Part shown: positions 7,648-16,986 of the stretch, in pieces
Numbering within the stretch: position 1 is the stretch's first letter
Layout: every line of letters starts with the position of its first letter
Source of the DNA: Oleispira sp036960605
GTDB lineage: Bacteria; Pseudomonadota; Gammaproteobacteria; Pseudomonadales; Oceanobacteraceae
Reading direction: 5' to 3'
Length of the DNA stretch: 64,000 bases
NCBI GenBank assembly: GCA_036960605.1
Contig: JBALXI010000013.1
Coordinates: forward strand, 31,902-95,901
Notes under the pieces: model-generated
The model's database searches: none
Told to the model about the DNA's origin: nothing
What the model saw: only the letters and a program-made list of their open reading frames with translations
Made by a program: the position numbers and the translations under genes

Positions 7648-9231
7648 TCATTCAAAATATGTAAAGGACTCAGAACTATCAATAACATAAGGTTCTTGTT
7701 CATCACCTTTCTTCATAGAAAGTACAGACTTAGTTTCATCAATATTTAGGGATTCAACACCAATCCAATCAGCAAATGTATGAGGAAAATCTCTCAAGAA
7801 ATAAGTAGCGTCTTTCATAACTCCTTTTGCTTTACTATCATCTATAAATATCAATGGTACTTCGAGGGCTTCTCTTGAGAATAGCCGCCCAGCGCCATGG
7901 ACTTTATAAGGAGCATCTTCAACATCGACTAAACCATGATCAGATAAGTAAATTATTTTGTATTTAAGCTTCTCACTTATCATCATACTCTGAACACCTT
8001 TAATAAAATGAAACGTATTAAGTATACTGTCATGATAACAATCAATATCTTTAACACCTTGCCTCTTAGTCACGCTAAATAATGCTTCACTTGTTCTTTT
8101 ACAAAAATCTGAATGTGATCCTATCGTATGCAAAAAAAACAACTGATCACCCTTAGAATTTATAGATCGTTTTAAATCATCAAGTAATACAAAATCACTT
8201 TTTGCCCTAGAAAAATCAAAATTATGAAATAAGGTTTCGTCTGCCCTCTTTGCTATTCGCGTCACAGGAGTATCATTAAAGCCCATCGCTCCTTGATTTG
8301 AAAACCAATACGTCTTCAAACCAGAGGCTTTAGCTAAGTCAATAATATTTAAATTTACATTAACATTATTTTTTTCATTAATTGATAATAATCGAACAAC
8401 AGATGTTCGTGTCAGTACCGCAGGAGCTATCGCATCGGATATAATTGTCCATCCAGGCAGTAACTTAATTTCTTCTGTGGTATTAACCGAATTACCATAA
8501 AAATGAAATGCTTTCTTTTGAGCTGATTCACCTATAATTACTACATAGGTATACCCATTTTTATTTGAAGAAATGTCTTTCCACTGGCTATCTATAGACT
8601 CTCTCTCTAACCGTCTTGATTCTAATGTTCCTATAATCATAACTCCCAGCCTAACTTCAGGAACAACCTCTAATAAATACCAAATAGGAGAATCTACTTT
8701 TTCTGCTTTATATAAAAAAGGTAAAGAACTGATAACAATAGTTCCAATGATAAAAGTTAGTGAGTAGCGAGTATTTTTAAAGAAATCACTTGATATACTA
8801 TTCAGTTTCCACAAGGCCACAAATAGAATAATAGACAGCAGCACACTTAGTGGGAAACTATTAGAAGATGCATATTCTAAAGACTCGCTTATATTAGTAT
8901 CCATAATAGATGAAACTATGCCTTCTGATACACCGCCATACTTAGAGCCAAGAAATATGATACAAGCATTTAATACTGATAGCGCTATTGCAATAAATAA
9001 ACCTAACCGCTTTATAGGTAGAGACATAATAAGTAAAACAGAAGAGGTGGCGATTACTGAGCTTAAAATCAGCACAACGGCAGATGATAACTTATAGTCA
9101 CTTACAGAAAGCGCTCCACTGTATAAATAAATAAGGAATATTAACAAATACAACCCAATAACAATGAAAGAAATTTTTCTACTTTTTTCTTTCTTGATGA
9201 TTTTTAACAGATAAGAAAACATAATGTACAT
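7648..9231 (-). CDS. Phosphoethanolamine transferase-like (EptA/sulfatase fold) membrane enzyme
   Basis: 527 residues: about five hydrophobic segments in the first 170-200, then a periplasmic alkaline-phosphatase-superfamily domain. Visible motifs are IIGES (Glu235, Ser236 in the place of the usual Thr nucleophile), HTIGSH (368-373) and SDHG (430-433), followed by a HG motif near 445 and EVPLIF, the same order as in EptA/CptA/OpgE enzymes. Family members move phosphoethanolamine (or other phospho-groups) from phospholipid onto LPS core, lipid A or glucans. Its place in the EPS locus suggests the acceptor may be the polymer. A second ATG three codons in (9222) is an alternative start. Confidence 0.75.
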   Translation of the reverse strand: MYIMFSYLLKIIKKEKSRKISFIVIGLYLLIFLIYLYSGALSVSDYKLSSAVVLILSSVIATSSVLLIMSLPIKRLGLFIAIALSVLNACIIFLGSKYGGVSEGIVSSIMDTNISESLEYASSNSFPLSVLLSIILFVALWKLNSISSDFFKNTRYSLTFIIGTIVISSLPFLYKAEKVDSPIWYLLEVVPEVRLGVMIIGTLESRRLERESIDSQWKDISSNKNGYTYVVIIGESAQKKAFHFYGNSVNTTEEIKLLPGWTIISDAIAPAVLTRTSVVRLLSINEKNNVNVNLNIIDLAKASGLKTYWFSNQGAMGFNDTPVTRIAKRADETLFHNFDFSRAKSDFVLLDDLKRSINSKGDQLFFLHTIGSHSDFCKRTSEALFSVTKRQGVKDIDCYHDSILNTFHFIKGVQSMMISEKLKYKIIYLSDHGLVDVEDAPYKVHGAGRLFSREALEVPLIFIDDSKAKGVMKDATYFLRDFPHTFADWIGVESLNIDETKSVLSMKKGDEQEPYVIDSSESFTYFE

Positions 9232-9692
9232 CTCAACAAAACCGTTTCTAAGCGATCGAAACTAAAAAATAAATATTGGCAACCCAACATATGAATAACT
9301 AATCGATACGTTCAAACCTGCCGAATATATTCTTACAGAACAATATCGCATCATAATAATAACTTTACACATCAACAATTTTCAGAAGCAAAAACCTACA
9401 TTCTAAACACTCACATCTATCAAGTAACAATCAAGTCACCCGCATGCATTGCAAACTGAGCATTAATAAAGCACATGAAATAAAATACTAAATCCCAGGA
9501 CATTTTCTTAGGAATCTTCAACGTACATTATCAATATCACACTAAATCACTGACATACTAACTTAAATATTCATGAAGTATTTAGACCTAATTAATATTT
9601 CAATATCTAATACTATTCAATTGCAGATCTAAACATAGGAATAAAAAGTTTATTACCATACTCGGCAGATTAATTATGACATATAAATACGC
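9232..9692. other. Non-coding gap inside the EPS locus
   Basis: About 460 A+T-rich bases without a credible gene between two minus-strand genes. It must hold the promoter of the phosphoethanolamine-transferase-like gene if that gene is not read through from upstream. An imperfect dyad around TTCATGAA (about 9564-9584, TAAATA and TATTTA arms) is the only structure I see. No transposase remnant is recognisable. Confidence 0.5.
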
Positions 9693-10871
9693 CTATTCAC
9701 TTGTATCAGCAGTAGTAAATTTAAATCGTGCACAATTAATTTTATTGAAAGAACCCACAACAACAATTTGAAATTTACTAGATAAAGTCATGGCAACATT
9801 ATCCACATATTTAAAATAATATATTGCCATATAATAAGTTAACAACACTGAAACTATCGAAGATAAAATTGCCGAACTGGAATAATCGAAGTAATTATGA
9901 AGAATATTAAATACGAATACTCCAACAATAGATATTATTGGTATATGAATTAAGTAAACTGAAAATGATACTCGCCCCATAAATACAAATATTTTTTTAG
10001 AGAAAATATCACTTAAATTCGTGCTAAATATAATAGAATACACAATCATCATTCCTGATAGGAAGTTAGCTACGATGTAAGTCTTTTCACCTAACATTGA
10101 TACAATCAAAGAATAAGAGGAACTTTCATTATGAGCACCCGCTAAATACAATCCTAATACCAACAATGGCAATGAGACAATAGGTTTAACAGCCTTTCCA
10201 TGGATATAGAACAAGTGACCTACAATGAAAGCAATCAAACCAGCTGCCAAACCTAGCGTTATAGCATTAAAAAACAATAACAGTAGCAATAACAGTCCAA
10301 TAAAAAAATCCAAAAATCTTAATTGATATTTGATTTTTATAAAGCACATAATGAAAATAACAAATGAGCCAATCAATTCAGTCTGCATTGTCCATAGAAC
10401 TGGATTATACAAGCTTTCCCCCGTAAGAAATGCACCAACAGTTCCACTATATGCTGCTCCTGCCAAGGAGTGGTCAAAATCGCCGTAAGTACTTATCCAT
10501 TCAGGTAGCCTTGATGTATCCATAGAAAATACAGAAAAGAATAGCACTGACAGGAAGCATGAAATCACAACAGGAATCATTAAGCGTGGGTATCGCTTAA
10601 TAGACATGGAAATTATTTTACTAATATTATTTTTGAAAGCTGCAAATGTTAATATATATCCACTCAAAACAAAAAACACATACACTGCAGAAGATCCAGA
10701 ATACATAAATCCTAGTGGAGAATCATATATAAATCTCTGGATTTGGTTTTCTACTCCTGCGGTCCCAGAAAATCCGTGTAAATACGGAAAAAATGTTAAG
10801 CTTAAGTGCGACAAAACAACCATGAAGCATGCAACGCCTCGAATCCCTTCAATTGCATTTACTTTAACCAC
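9693..10871 (-). CDS. Acyltransferase 3 family membrane protein
   Basis: Integral membrane O-acyltransferase of the acyltransferase-3 (OafA/NodX) family, 392 residues, with about ten membrane segments. The N-terminus carries the family signature (IEGIRGVACFMVVLSHL, including the conserved His), followed by the YVFFVLSGYILT segment. These enzymes take acetyl groups from cytoplasmic acetyl-CoA to sugars on the periplasmic side. It most likely O-acetylates a sugar of the polymer made by this locus. The start is a GTG at 10871 preceded by AAGGGA. Confidence 0.85.
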   Translation of the reverse strand: MVKVNAIEGIRGVACFMVVLSHLSLTFFPYLHGFSGTAGVENQIQRFIYDSPLGFMYSGSSAVYVFFVLSGYILTFAAFKNNISKIISMSIKRYPRLMIPVVISCFLSVLFFSVFSMDTSRLPEWISTYGDFDHSLAGAAYSGTVGAFLTGESLYNPVLWTMQTELIGSFVIFIMCFIKIKYQLRFLDFFIGLLLLLLLFFNAITLGLAAGLIAFIVGHLFYIHGKAVKPIVSLPLLVLGLYLAGAHNESSSYSLIVSMLGEKTYIVANFLSGMMIVYSIIFSTNLSDIFSKKIFVFMGRVSFSVYLIHIPIISIVGVFVFNILHNYFDYSSSAILSSIVSVLLTYYMAIYYFKYVDNVAMTLSSKFQIVVVGSFNKINCARFKFTTADTSE

Positions 10872-10945
10872 TAAGTATCCCTTACTTATTTTAAATATTT
10901 ACCAATAACAATAGAGACCAAGTAATCTCTATGCACTTATAGGGT

Positions 10946-12109
10946 TTAACCTTTATACGTACGTGAAACTAATTCCTTCAACCTACTAGACGCTTCGGTA
11001 ATTTCTGGTGAAGAGTTATAATCAGGTGCTGATATTTTGTAATTCCTATACAGCTCAGGATCGCTGCATTCTTCATTTGCTTCGACTGACTTAATAATAT
11101 TGTACAGCTCTCTCGCTGTTACATAGTGCAACTTGTAATTCTTACCATCGTTATAGGATGCCTCAAGATGGGTAAAAATATCATCCATTTCCTTACCTAG
11201 AACGCCTTTCGCATCCGTAGCCCCATGGGTATGCATTTTAACAACAACCCAGTTATCTTTCCCTTTTACTGATATTCCAGTTTTAACACAGGCATCGATT
11301 CTGTCTTCAGTAACAACTGATTGTCCATTTATTTCATCACCCGATACCCTAAGCCCCCAAGGTTTTCCATTCTTAAGGTATGGATACAAAGGCCCCTGTA
11401 TAATCATCAAGTCCCCTGTCGGTGCTGTTCCTTTTTCTACTAATACACCTCTATCATGAGATTTCGGCTCTATAGGGTTATCCGTCGCATAAAATATTGA
11501 ATTAATCTGAGATGGAGATGCTTCATTGGGCGAAGGAAATGTATAATCGGCATAACAACCCGATTCTTTTAATATACTAACTTCATCATTAACGCCGCAA
11601 AATGCTCCTCCTCTTGAGTTATCAAGGGCCCAGTCGCCATGAATAAAACCATATTTTCTAACCCCATTCTCACTCCCAAATATACCAAATTCAGAGTATT
11701 CAGCGACACATAACTCAATGGTCTCTTTAAGGTTGCTAGAAGTATCTGGACAGTGCTTACCATGGTGTAGGTGCAATTCGATTTCGCCATAACCTTTCTC
11801 GCATAATCCAACAACATCTTTAAGGTAGCTGTTTATATGGTAATGCGGTGGAATAAACCAAGATCTAGTAGGTTTGTTTCCAGCGGAATCCTGATGTTTA
11901 TCAGCTAGCTTAGGGTACTCGATCAATAATTGATCCACCCTATCCCGAGCTTCGCCATCACTAACTCCCCCCGATCCAGGTTCATAATGATCAGTCATAC
12001 AAAACAAAACATGAATAGTTTCATTGTTTTTTGAAAGTAGAGAGAACCTTAGCGCTCGAGGAAGCCACTGAAATAGGATTGACAGTGTAAATAATATCTT
12101 TTTAAACAT
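10946..12109 (-). CDS. Membrane-anchored deacetylase-fold-like protein of unknown function
   Basis: 387 residues with an N-terminal hydrophobic anchor (about 5-25). I do not recognise a named family, but the pattern recalls the glycoside hydrolase/deacetylase barrel: an acidic-His motif CMTDHYEP (38-44), ELHLHHGKH with four histidines (113-119), a later GFIHGDWALDNS and VVVKMHTHGA near the end of the barrel. These could bind a metal as in carbohydrate esterase 4 enzymes, though the standard TFDDG is absent. It lies between the acyltransferase and the flippase. A polymer-modifying role at the membrane face is inferred. Confidence 0.55.
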   Translation of the reverse strand: MFKKILFTLSILFQWLPRALRFSLLSKNNETIHVLFCMTDHYEPGSGGVSDGEARDRVDQLLIEYPKLADKHQDSAGNKPTRSWFIPPHYHINSYLKDVVGLCEKGYGEIELHLHHGKHCPDTSSNLKETIELCVAEYSEFGIFGSENGVRKYGFIHGDWALDNSRGGAFCGVNDEVSILKESGCYADYTFPSPNEASPSQINSIFYATDNPIEPKSHDRGVLVEKGTAPTGDLMIIQGPLYPYLKNGKPWGLRVSGDEINGQSVVTEDRIDACVKTGISVKGKDNWVVVKMHTHGATDAKGVLGKEMDDIFTHLEASYNDGKNYKLHYVTARELYNIIKSVEANEECSDPELYRNYKISAPDYNSSPEITEASSRLKELVSRTYKG

Positions 12110-12310
12110 TTATAAATTAATTCCTTTTAATTACAACCCCATCATCAATAATCAATAATGCCGATAGTAAAATACAAAACTTCTAGTAATTGGCACATCA
12201 ATTTAACTATGAAATATGCGCATCATTATATATCTTGATAATAATGTTTCAAGTCTAACATCGAAGAATAATCAAACATAACCTGCCAGGGTAATAAAAA
12301 AACCTAGAGG

Positions 12311-13765
12311 TCAAACAGTTTTATTCTTTAATATAGAAAAAACAAATTCCCTTACATTTCTTTCAACCAAAAGAATTAAACTTGAATATATAAAGGCCCC
12401 TAGGAAAACACATAATATTAAGTAAACTAACTTCGATTCAATTTCAACCAAAGAAACAATTTCAATCATTACAAGTGAATAGACAATTGATCTAATAAAT
12501 AGCTTGTAATCAAAACCGATATCAATCACTTTCCTCCCCTCTCGATACATTCTAACTGTCATCCACAGATAGCTAATAACTGTTATAAACGCTGCTGCTT
12601 TAATTCCATATATAGGTATAAATATATAGTTAAATAATATATTTATACCTGCGCTTTCAAGAACAAATTGAAATAATTTTTTAGGCTTTTTTTCTATCTG
12701 TAATCCAGCTGCATATATCACATTAGTAGAAAATAGGAAAATACCCGAAGATATTACAGGGAGAAGATAACTAAACTCAGCATACTCACTGGTTGCAAGA
12801 ATAGTTAGCAATGGCTCAGAAACAAGATATAAGCCAGCAATTATCCCTGGTGAAAGAAGGAGGTATATTCTATTAACATCAGACAGCAATTTTCTAGTAG
12901 CCTCCAATCCTTGCTCTTTCCAAGTAGAGAGGTAGATAGGTACAAGAGCAATACTAAGCCCTCCAACCAGAGTGCTAGATATAATATTCGCCATATTATA
13001 TGAAGCAGAATAGATACCAAGAGCCTCCCTAGAAATAAAATATTCAATAAAGTATCTATCTATAAAAGCATGGAGCATATGTGCAATTTCATTACCAAAC
13101 ATAGGAATACTGAAGGCTAAAGATGCTGTAATCAAACCCATATTCAAATGCTTTACTTTAAAAGAAGTAAGGATGTTTTTCTGGTAGCACCAACCAAGAA
13201 TTATTACCGTTAGTACGATATCTGCTAATAAAATCGAATAAATAAACCCTATAGCAGAATTATTAACATACAATATAATAATGGCAACAGTGCTTAAAGT
13301 TAGCACTCTATAGATTAATGAAAATACTGTTAACAGGACACTTCTTTGATCTGCTATAAGTATATTTTCAGTCAGCGCACGAATAGATTGTAAGCATGAT
13401 GATGCTATTACAATTATCATGGCTGGAGACGTAAACAGCAAGGAGTCTGAATAATCCGACAAAAACAATCCCAAGCAATAAATAAAAGAACTACTCATCA
13501 ATATTAAAAATAGACAGGGATAAAAAATATTTGATTGCAATTCATCTTTAGTTAGATCTGGATTAAAACGTATTATGCTTTGCTGTAGCCCAAACTTATT
13601 AAAAGACGATAGCATCCCAATAGTTATAGTAAACAGGCCCGCAGCCCCATACTCGACTACCGAAAGATTCTTGGTCAATAACGGAAAGGTGATTAGACCA
13701 GATAATGTAGTAAACAAATGATTCAAACTATAAATTGTACTTTGCTTTAATAACTTTCTTGACAT
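12311..13765 (-). CDS. Wzx-type polysaccharide flippase
   Basis: Membrane protein of the polysaccharide-biosynthesis/MVF family with about 14 membrane segments; it flips the lipid-linked repeat unit from the inner to the outer face of the inner membrane. The N-terminal region (LKQSTIYSLNHLFTTLSGLITFPLLTK as a pattern, EYGAAGLF) is typical of Wzx/RfbX proteins. I chose ATG 13765 (MSRKLL), preceded by GGAA; an in-frame GTG at 13777 has no ribosome site. It is followed by the deacetylase-like gene after about 200 bases of non-coding sequence. Confidence 0.85.
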   Translation of the reverse strand: MSRKLLKQSTIYSLNHLFTTLSGLITFPLLTKNLSVVEYGAAGLFTITIGMLSSFNKFGLQQSIIRFNPDLTKDELQSNIFYPCLFLILMSSSFIYCLGLFLSDYSDSLLFTSPAMIIVIASSCLQSIRALTENILIADQRSVLLTVFSLIYRVLTLSTVAIIILYVNNSAIGFIYSILLADIVLTVIILGWCYQKNILTSFKVKHLNMGLITASLAFSIPMFGNEIAHMLHAFIDRYFIEYFISREALGIYSASYNMANIISSTLVGGLSIALVPIYLSTWKEQGLEATRKLLSDVNRIYLLLSPGIIAGLYLVSEPLLTILATSEYAEFSYLLPVISSGIFLFSTNVIYAAGLQIEKKPKKLFQFVLESAGINILFNYIFIPIYGIKAAAFITVISYLWMTVRMYREGRKVIDIGFDYKLFIRSIVYSLVMIEIVSLVEIESKLVYLILCVFLGAFIYSSLILLVERNVREFVFSILKNKTV

Positions 13766-13841
13766 TAAACATTCCACATTACGTTACAAGACGCATACTA
13801 AATTGAAAATCAACTTCCCACAGCAAGTAATATCAAAACTT

Positions 13842-14294
13842 TTATAATAAAACTTTTTTCAAATCATCTACTAAATCACTACGTAGAAAACCATCACGCG
13901 ATGAATAAGAATAACTTGATATATTTATATAAATATCACATAGCTTTTCCATATCGCTAGCCCAAGGTATATCAACCTCTTGACTTAGCTCTGATAAAAA
14001 CTCCATTTGATGATCATTAGCCAACGCCCTATTCGCGACAGCAATAAACTTCTTTTCTCTTTTTATCAAGTCTAGAACCGAGCCTGTTCCACCATGACAA
14101 ATAACCATTTCGGCATCGTCAATATAGCTACCAATTTTTTTAGTATAAGCGAAGGATTCACAGTTCTTCGGTTGATATTGACCATTCCCAATCTGACAAA
14201 TCACCTTATCAGTAATGACCCCCTGCCCTATCAATTTGTCAATTTGATAAATAAGATCATCAAAATTAAAAGTCCCTACTGTAACAAAAATCAC
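13842..14294 (-). CDS. PssE/Alg13-like glycosyltransferase catalytic subunit
   Basis: A 150-residue half-glycosyltransferase of the GT28 C-terminal type. MIFVTVGTFNFDDLI at the start and the nucleotide-sugar loop ICHGGTGS (about 84-91) are characteristic of PssE, EpsF and eukaryotic Alg13. It works with a membrane-recruiting partner (PssD/Alg14) to add a sugar, often glucuronic acid or GlcNAc, to the lipid-linked intermediate. The GTG start overlaps the stop of the partner gene by 4 bases (GTGA), with GGGGAG upstream, so the two subunits are translationally coupled. Confidence 0.85.
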   Translation of the reverse strand: MIFVTVGTFNFDDLIYQIDKLIGQGVITDKVICQIGNGQYQPKNCESFAYTKKIGSYIDDAEMVICHGGTGSVLDLIKREKKFIAVANRALANDHQMEFLSELSQEVDIPWASDMEKLCDIYINISSYSYSSRDGFLRSDLVDDLKKVLL

Positions 14295-14779
14295 AACACA
14301 CTCCCCTTATAGATTAGTTTCGAGTGGGCACAAGCTAAGGGTTTCCACTGAACATAAATTCTGTCGCATACTCTTAATTTCAAAAGCAGACTTGTGGTTT
14401 TCGAGATATTATTTATTCTCGTAATACTCTCAATAAAGACTGTTTTTAAGCCGCAAAATCTACTAGCAATAAATACAGGTACAGCTACAGAAGATCCTAT
14501 ACAGATAACGGCGTGATAGTCACTTTTCCTAAGAATATTTATAGTCGCTAGAATACACTTCAAGAACGCCAATATTGTATGAATATAACTTTTATCATAA
14601 ATTGACGTTATTTTCGGAATTTCAAATTCTTTTATAGAGCTAATAGTTTCATTTTTTTCACGATCCTGTGGGACAAGAAAATACAGATCATAATTATCTT
14701 CAATTTTTTCTAGTAGACACTTAGTTTCAAATGAAAAACCACCACCACCCTCTTTAACTACTAATATTTTTCTTTTCAT
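14291..14779 (-). CDS. PssD/Alg14-like glycosyltransferase partner subunit
   Basis: 162 residues of the Alg14 family, the membrane-binding and acceptor-side half of a split GT28-like transferase whose donor half is encoded directly downstream. Visible are a P-loop-like glycine stretch VVKEGGGGFS near residues 7-16, a hydrophobic segment at about 70-85 (AFLKCILATINIL), VICIGSSVAVPVFIA and FIESITRI. The N-terminal membrane stretch found in some relatives is missing. Translation starts at ATG 14779, with only a weak ribosome site. Confidence 0.82.
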   Translation of the reverse strand: MKRKILVVKEGGGGFSFETKCLLEKIEDNYDLYFLVPQDREKNETISSIKEFEIPKITSIYDKSYIHTILAFLKCILATINILRKSDYHAVICIGSSVAVPVFIASRFCGLKTVFIESITRINNISKTTSLLLKLRVCDRIYVQWKPLACAHSKLIYKGSVL

Positions 14780-14827
14780 TTATTTTAATACCAATACGTT
14801 ATACAACTAATGACGATATAATTATTT

Positions 14828-16345
14828 TTAATTGAATTCTTCTGCTAGATGCCAATCCTTAGAAAGCTCAAAAACAAATACTTCCCTATTTTTTAGCTTA
14901 CCACCCCAATTAGAAGTAACATATATACGATTACCCAAGGTATTGATTGCTGCAGGTGCTTCGTCCCTATAGCTTCCACTATACAGATTATAATTTGGGG
15001 CAATTCTCCATATTATTGGATCCTCAGACACATCTATTATTTGCATCATAATCAACTGATCAGCTCCCCAGTCATCATCATGTGAACTACTATTTTCATC
15101 AGAATAAGTGTTAATGAATGCCCAGCCTTTTCTACTTGGTGGCATTTTTCCGTAGTGAAAACCGTTAGACCATCCAAAATCTGAGTGCTTTGCTATTGCT
15201 AACCGATTTGCATATCCAGCATTCGATCCAGCTACATAAACAGCATCAAGCCTGTCAGTTCGATTATTTTGACTAATAAATATCTCTCTACCATCTTTAC
15301 CAAGCGACCAAGCAGAATGAGTTTCACCTATAGAAATTTTGATCGGTGCTTTGTCTGCATACTTAAAATCTAAAGGCCATAGGTGAGGTCCATCAAACCA
15401 GGTATCAACATATGGAGTTAGTGAGCCATTATTATCCCATTTACGTCCCATATGTATAACTATGCCAGTTCCAAGTGGCGACACTTCGACCATATTGGGT
15501 CGAAATGAAAAGTAGGACCTATCCTTTTCAATGTCGAGTTCCGATCCAGCTAAATCTCCAGGTGTCATGATGTGAGTTTCCCCTGTAGATAGCTGATAAT
15601 GCACAAAAGCATCAACAAGAAACTGTTCATCACCTTGCGTATCATGAAGGCCATAATGAATGGCCATAAATGCCCAATGATCACTATCATTGGAACTATC
15701 TCCCTCTACATCATTATAAATCATTGAAGAATTTGGAAGCAGAGTCGAAAAATCTTTTAACAATGTCTGCTCAAGAGTACTTTTTCCAGCAGCATCAAAT
15801 ACGATATCAATTTGATTAAAAGTTAGTTCGTGACGATAGTATAATCGATTAGGATGATTGCCCGACGTATCCCATCGTACTTCGTGGTATTCACCTATGG
15901 TTCTGAATTTAGTATCGGTAAGCGGCATTATTATTTCACCAGTAGCACGCTCAATTACCCAACTTTTATCTGAGCCATCACCAAAAGCAAGAAAATATTT
16001 GCCATTTGTATTTTCAGGAGTATATCTAGAATAAACTATTAAGGCGTCATCGGTTCCTTCCAGCTCACTTGCATCTGTCAGCCGCGTTATTTTTGTACCC
16101 GTAGTAGGATCAATGCGACTCTCTCCTTTTACTGGAGGAAGCCTGCCAAAATCGGGGTTTATTATATCCCGAGACAAATCAAATTCTGATAAATCTTTGT
16201 CGTTTAATTCATGATTTGAACCACCAGAAACCCCCACTTTCTCGTCACTACAAGAAACAAGCCCACTCAGTGAGAAAATAAGAATAGAAAGTTTTAATAT
16301 AGAAATCCTATTGATTTTAATATTACTAATTACTTTTTTTATCAT
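14828..16345 (-). CDS. Beta-propeller-like lipoprotein, paralogue of the 5450-7486 product
   Basis: 505 residues. The N-terminus is basic and then hydrophobic, ending in a lipobox (LVSC, lipid on about Cys32). From SRDIINPDFG onward it matches the C-terminal 450 residues of the 5450-7486 protein, by eye at about three of four positions, with stretches such as SSMIYNDVEGDSSNDSDHW identical. It lacks the Ig-like domains and the C10 tract. His-rich and WSLGKDGREIF-type segments suggest a TolB/oligogalacturonide-lyase-like propeller; this is a weak resemblance. It lies between the acetyltransferase and pssD-like genes, so it belongs to the EPS operon. No exact function can be assigned. Confidence 0.75.
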   Translation of the reverse strand: MIKKVISNIKINRISILKLSILIFSLSGLVSCSDEKVGVSGGSNHELNDKDLSEFDLSRDIINPDFGRLPPVKGESRIDPTTGTKITRLTDASELEGTDDALIVYSRYTPENTNGKYFLAFGDGSDKSWVIERATGEIIMPLTDTKFRTIGEYHEVRWDTSGNHPNRLYYRHELTFNQIDIVFDAAGKSTLEQTLLKDFSTLLPNSSMIYNDVEGDSSNDSDHWAFMAIHYGLHDTQGDEQFLVDAFVHYQLSTGETHIMTPGDLAGSELDIEKDRSYFSFRPNMVEVSPLGTGIVIHMGRKWDNNGSLTPYVDTWFDGPHLWPLDFKYADKAPIKISIGETHSAWSLGKDGREIFISQNNRTDRLDAVYVAGSNAGYANRLAIAKHSDFGWSNGFHYGKMPPSRKGWAFINTYSDENSSSHDDDWGADQLIMMQIIDVSEDPIIWRIAPNYNLYSGSYRDEAPAAINTLGNRIYVTSNWGGKLKNREVFVFELSKDWHLAEEFN

Positions 16346-16358
16346 AACTTAATAGCCA

Positions 16359-16922
16359 TTATTTTTTATTAAATATCTTTGCAGGAACGCCTATTGCTAG
16401 ACTCTCGTCGGGTATATCCTTTGTAACAACAGCGCCTGCACCGATAACCACACCACTTCCAACTGTGACATTTCCAATAACTTTTGCCCCTGCCCCAAGA
16501 TAAACCCTATCACCAATCACAGGCCAGCCATTGGATTTCCCTGCTCCCTTAGAACCAACAGTAACACCCTGTCCGATTGAGCAGTAATCGCCAAAATCGC
16601 CCCTAACAATAATCCCTCCAAAATGCCCGATATAAAAACCTTTGCCAATATTATTTGATGCATCAAGCCAGGTTCCATATAACGTTGTAAGAACAAACCA
16701 AAGTAGCTGAAATACGATTTTTAAAACATGTGAGATACCAGGAATAGGAATAGAATATATTATTTTACCAACCCTAAACCAAAACATGATGTGCCACCCA
16801 TGGCATGTCATTATATATAAAAGAGAGCTAAGGGCAGAATGTCCAGCACGCTTAGACCAATAAATGCGCGCATCGGCAATAATTGCTTGCATTTGTATTG
16901 TAACATTTCGTCTGAAATTCAT
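16359..16922 (-). CDS. Hexapeptide-repeat acetyltransferase (serine O-acetyltransferase-like)
   Basis: Left-handed beta-helix acetyltransferase resembling CysE/EpsC-type enzymes in polysaccharide loci. The N-terminal half is helical with hydrophobic segments, and the C-terminal half has hexapeptide repeats (IGHFGGIIV, YCSIGQGVTVGSKG, IGDRVYLGAGAKVIGNVTVGSG) followed by the closing PAKIF. Likely donates acetyl from acetyl-CoA to a sugar or amino-sugar precursor. Starts are uncertain: GTG 16964 and ATG 16943 extend the frame upstream, but the ATG at 16922 (MNFRRN) gives the usual length. Confidence 0.8.
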   Translation of the reverse strand: MNFRRNVTIQMQAIIADARIYWSKRAGHSALSSLLYIMTCHGWHIMFWFRVGKIIYSIPIPGISHVLKIVFQLLWFVLTTLYGTWLDASNNIGKGFYIGHFGGIIVRGDFGDYCSIGQGVTVGSKGAGKSNGWPVIGDRVYLGAGAKVIGNVTVGSGVVIGAGAVVTKDIPDESLAIGVPAKIFNKK

Positions 16923-16986
16923 TTTTTTAATACCATTAATCATTAGTATGAAAATAATAATCACTAAATATCATGTGTTATTTAGG

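Noticed and set aside
9232..9692. Possible insertion-sequence remnant in the EPS gap
   Set aside because: No terminal repeats, no transposase-like reading frame and no target duplication were visible.
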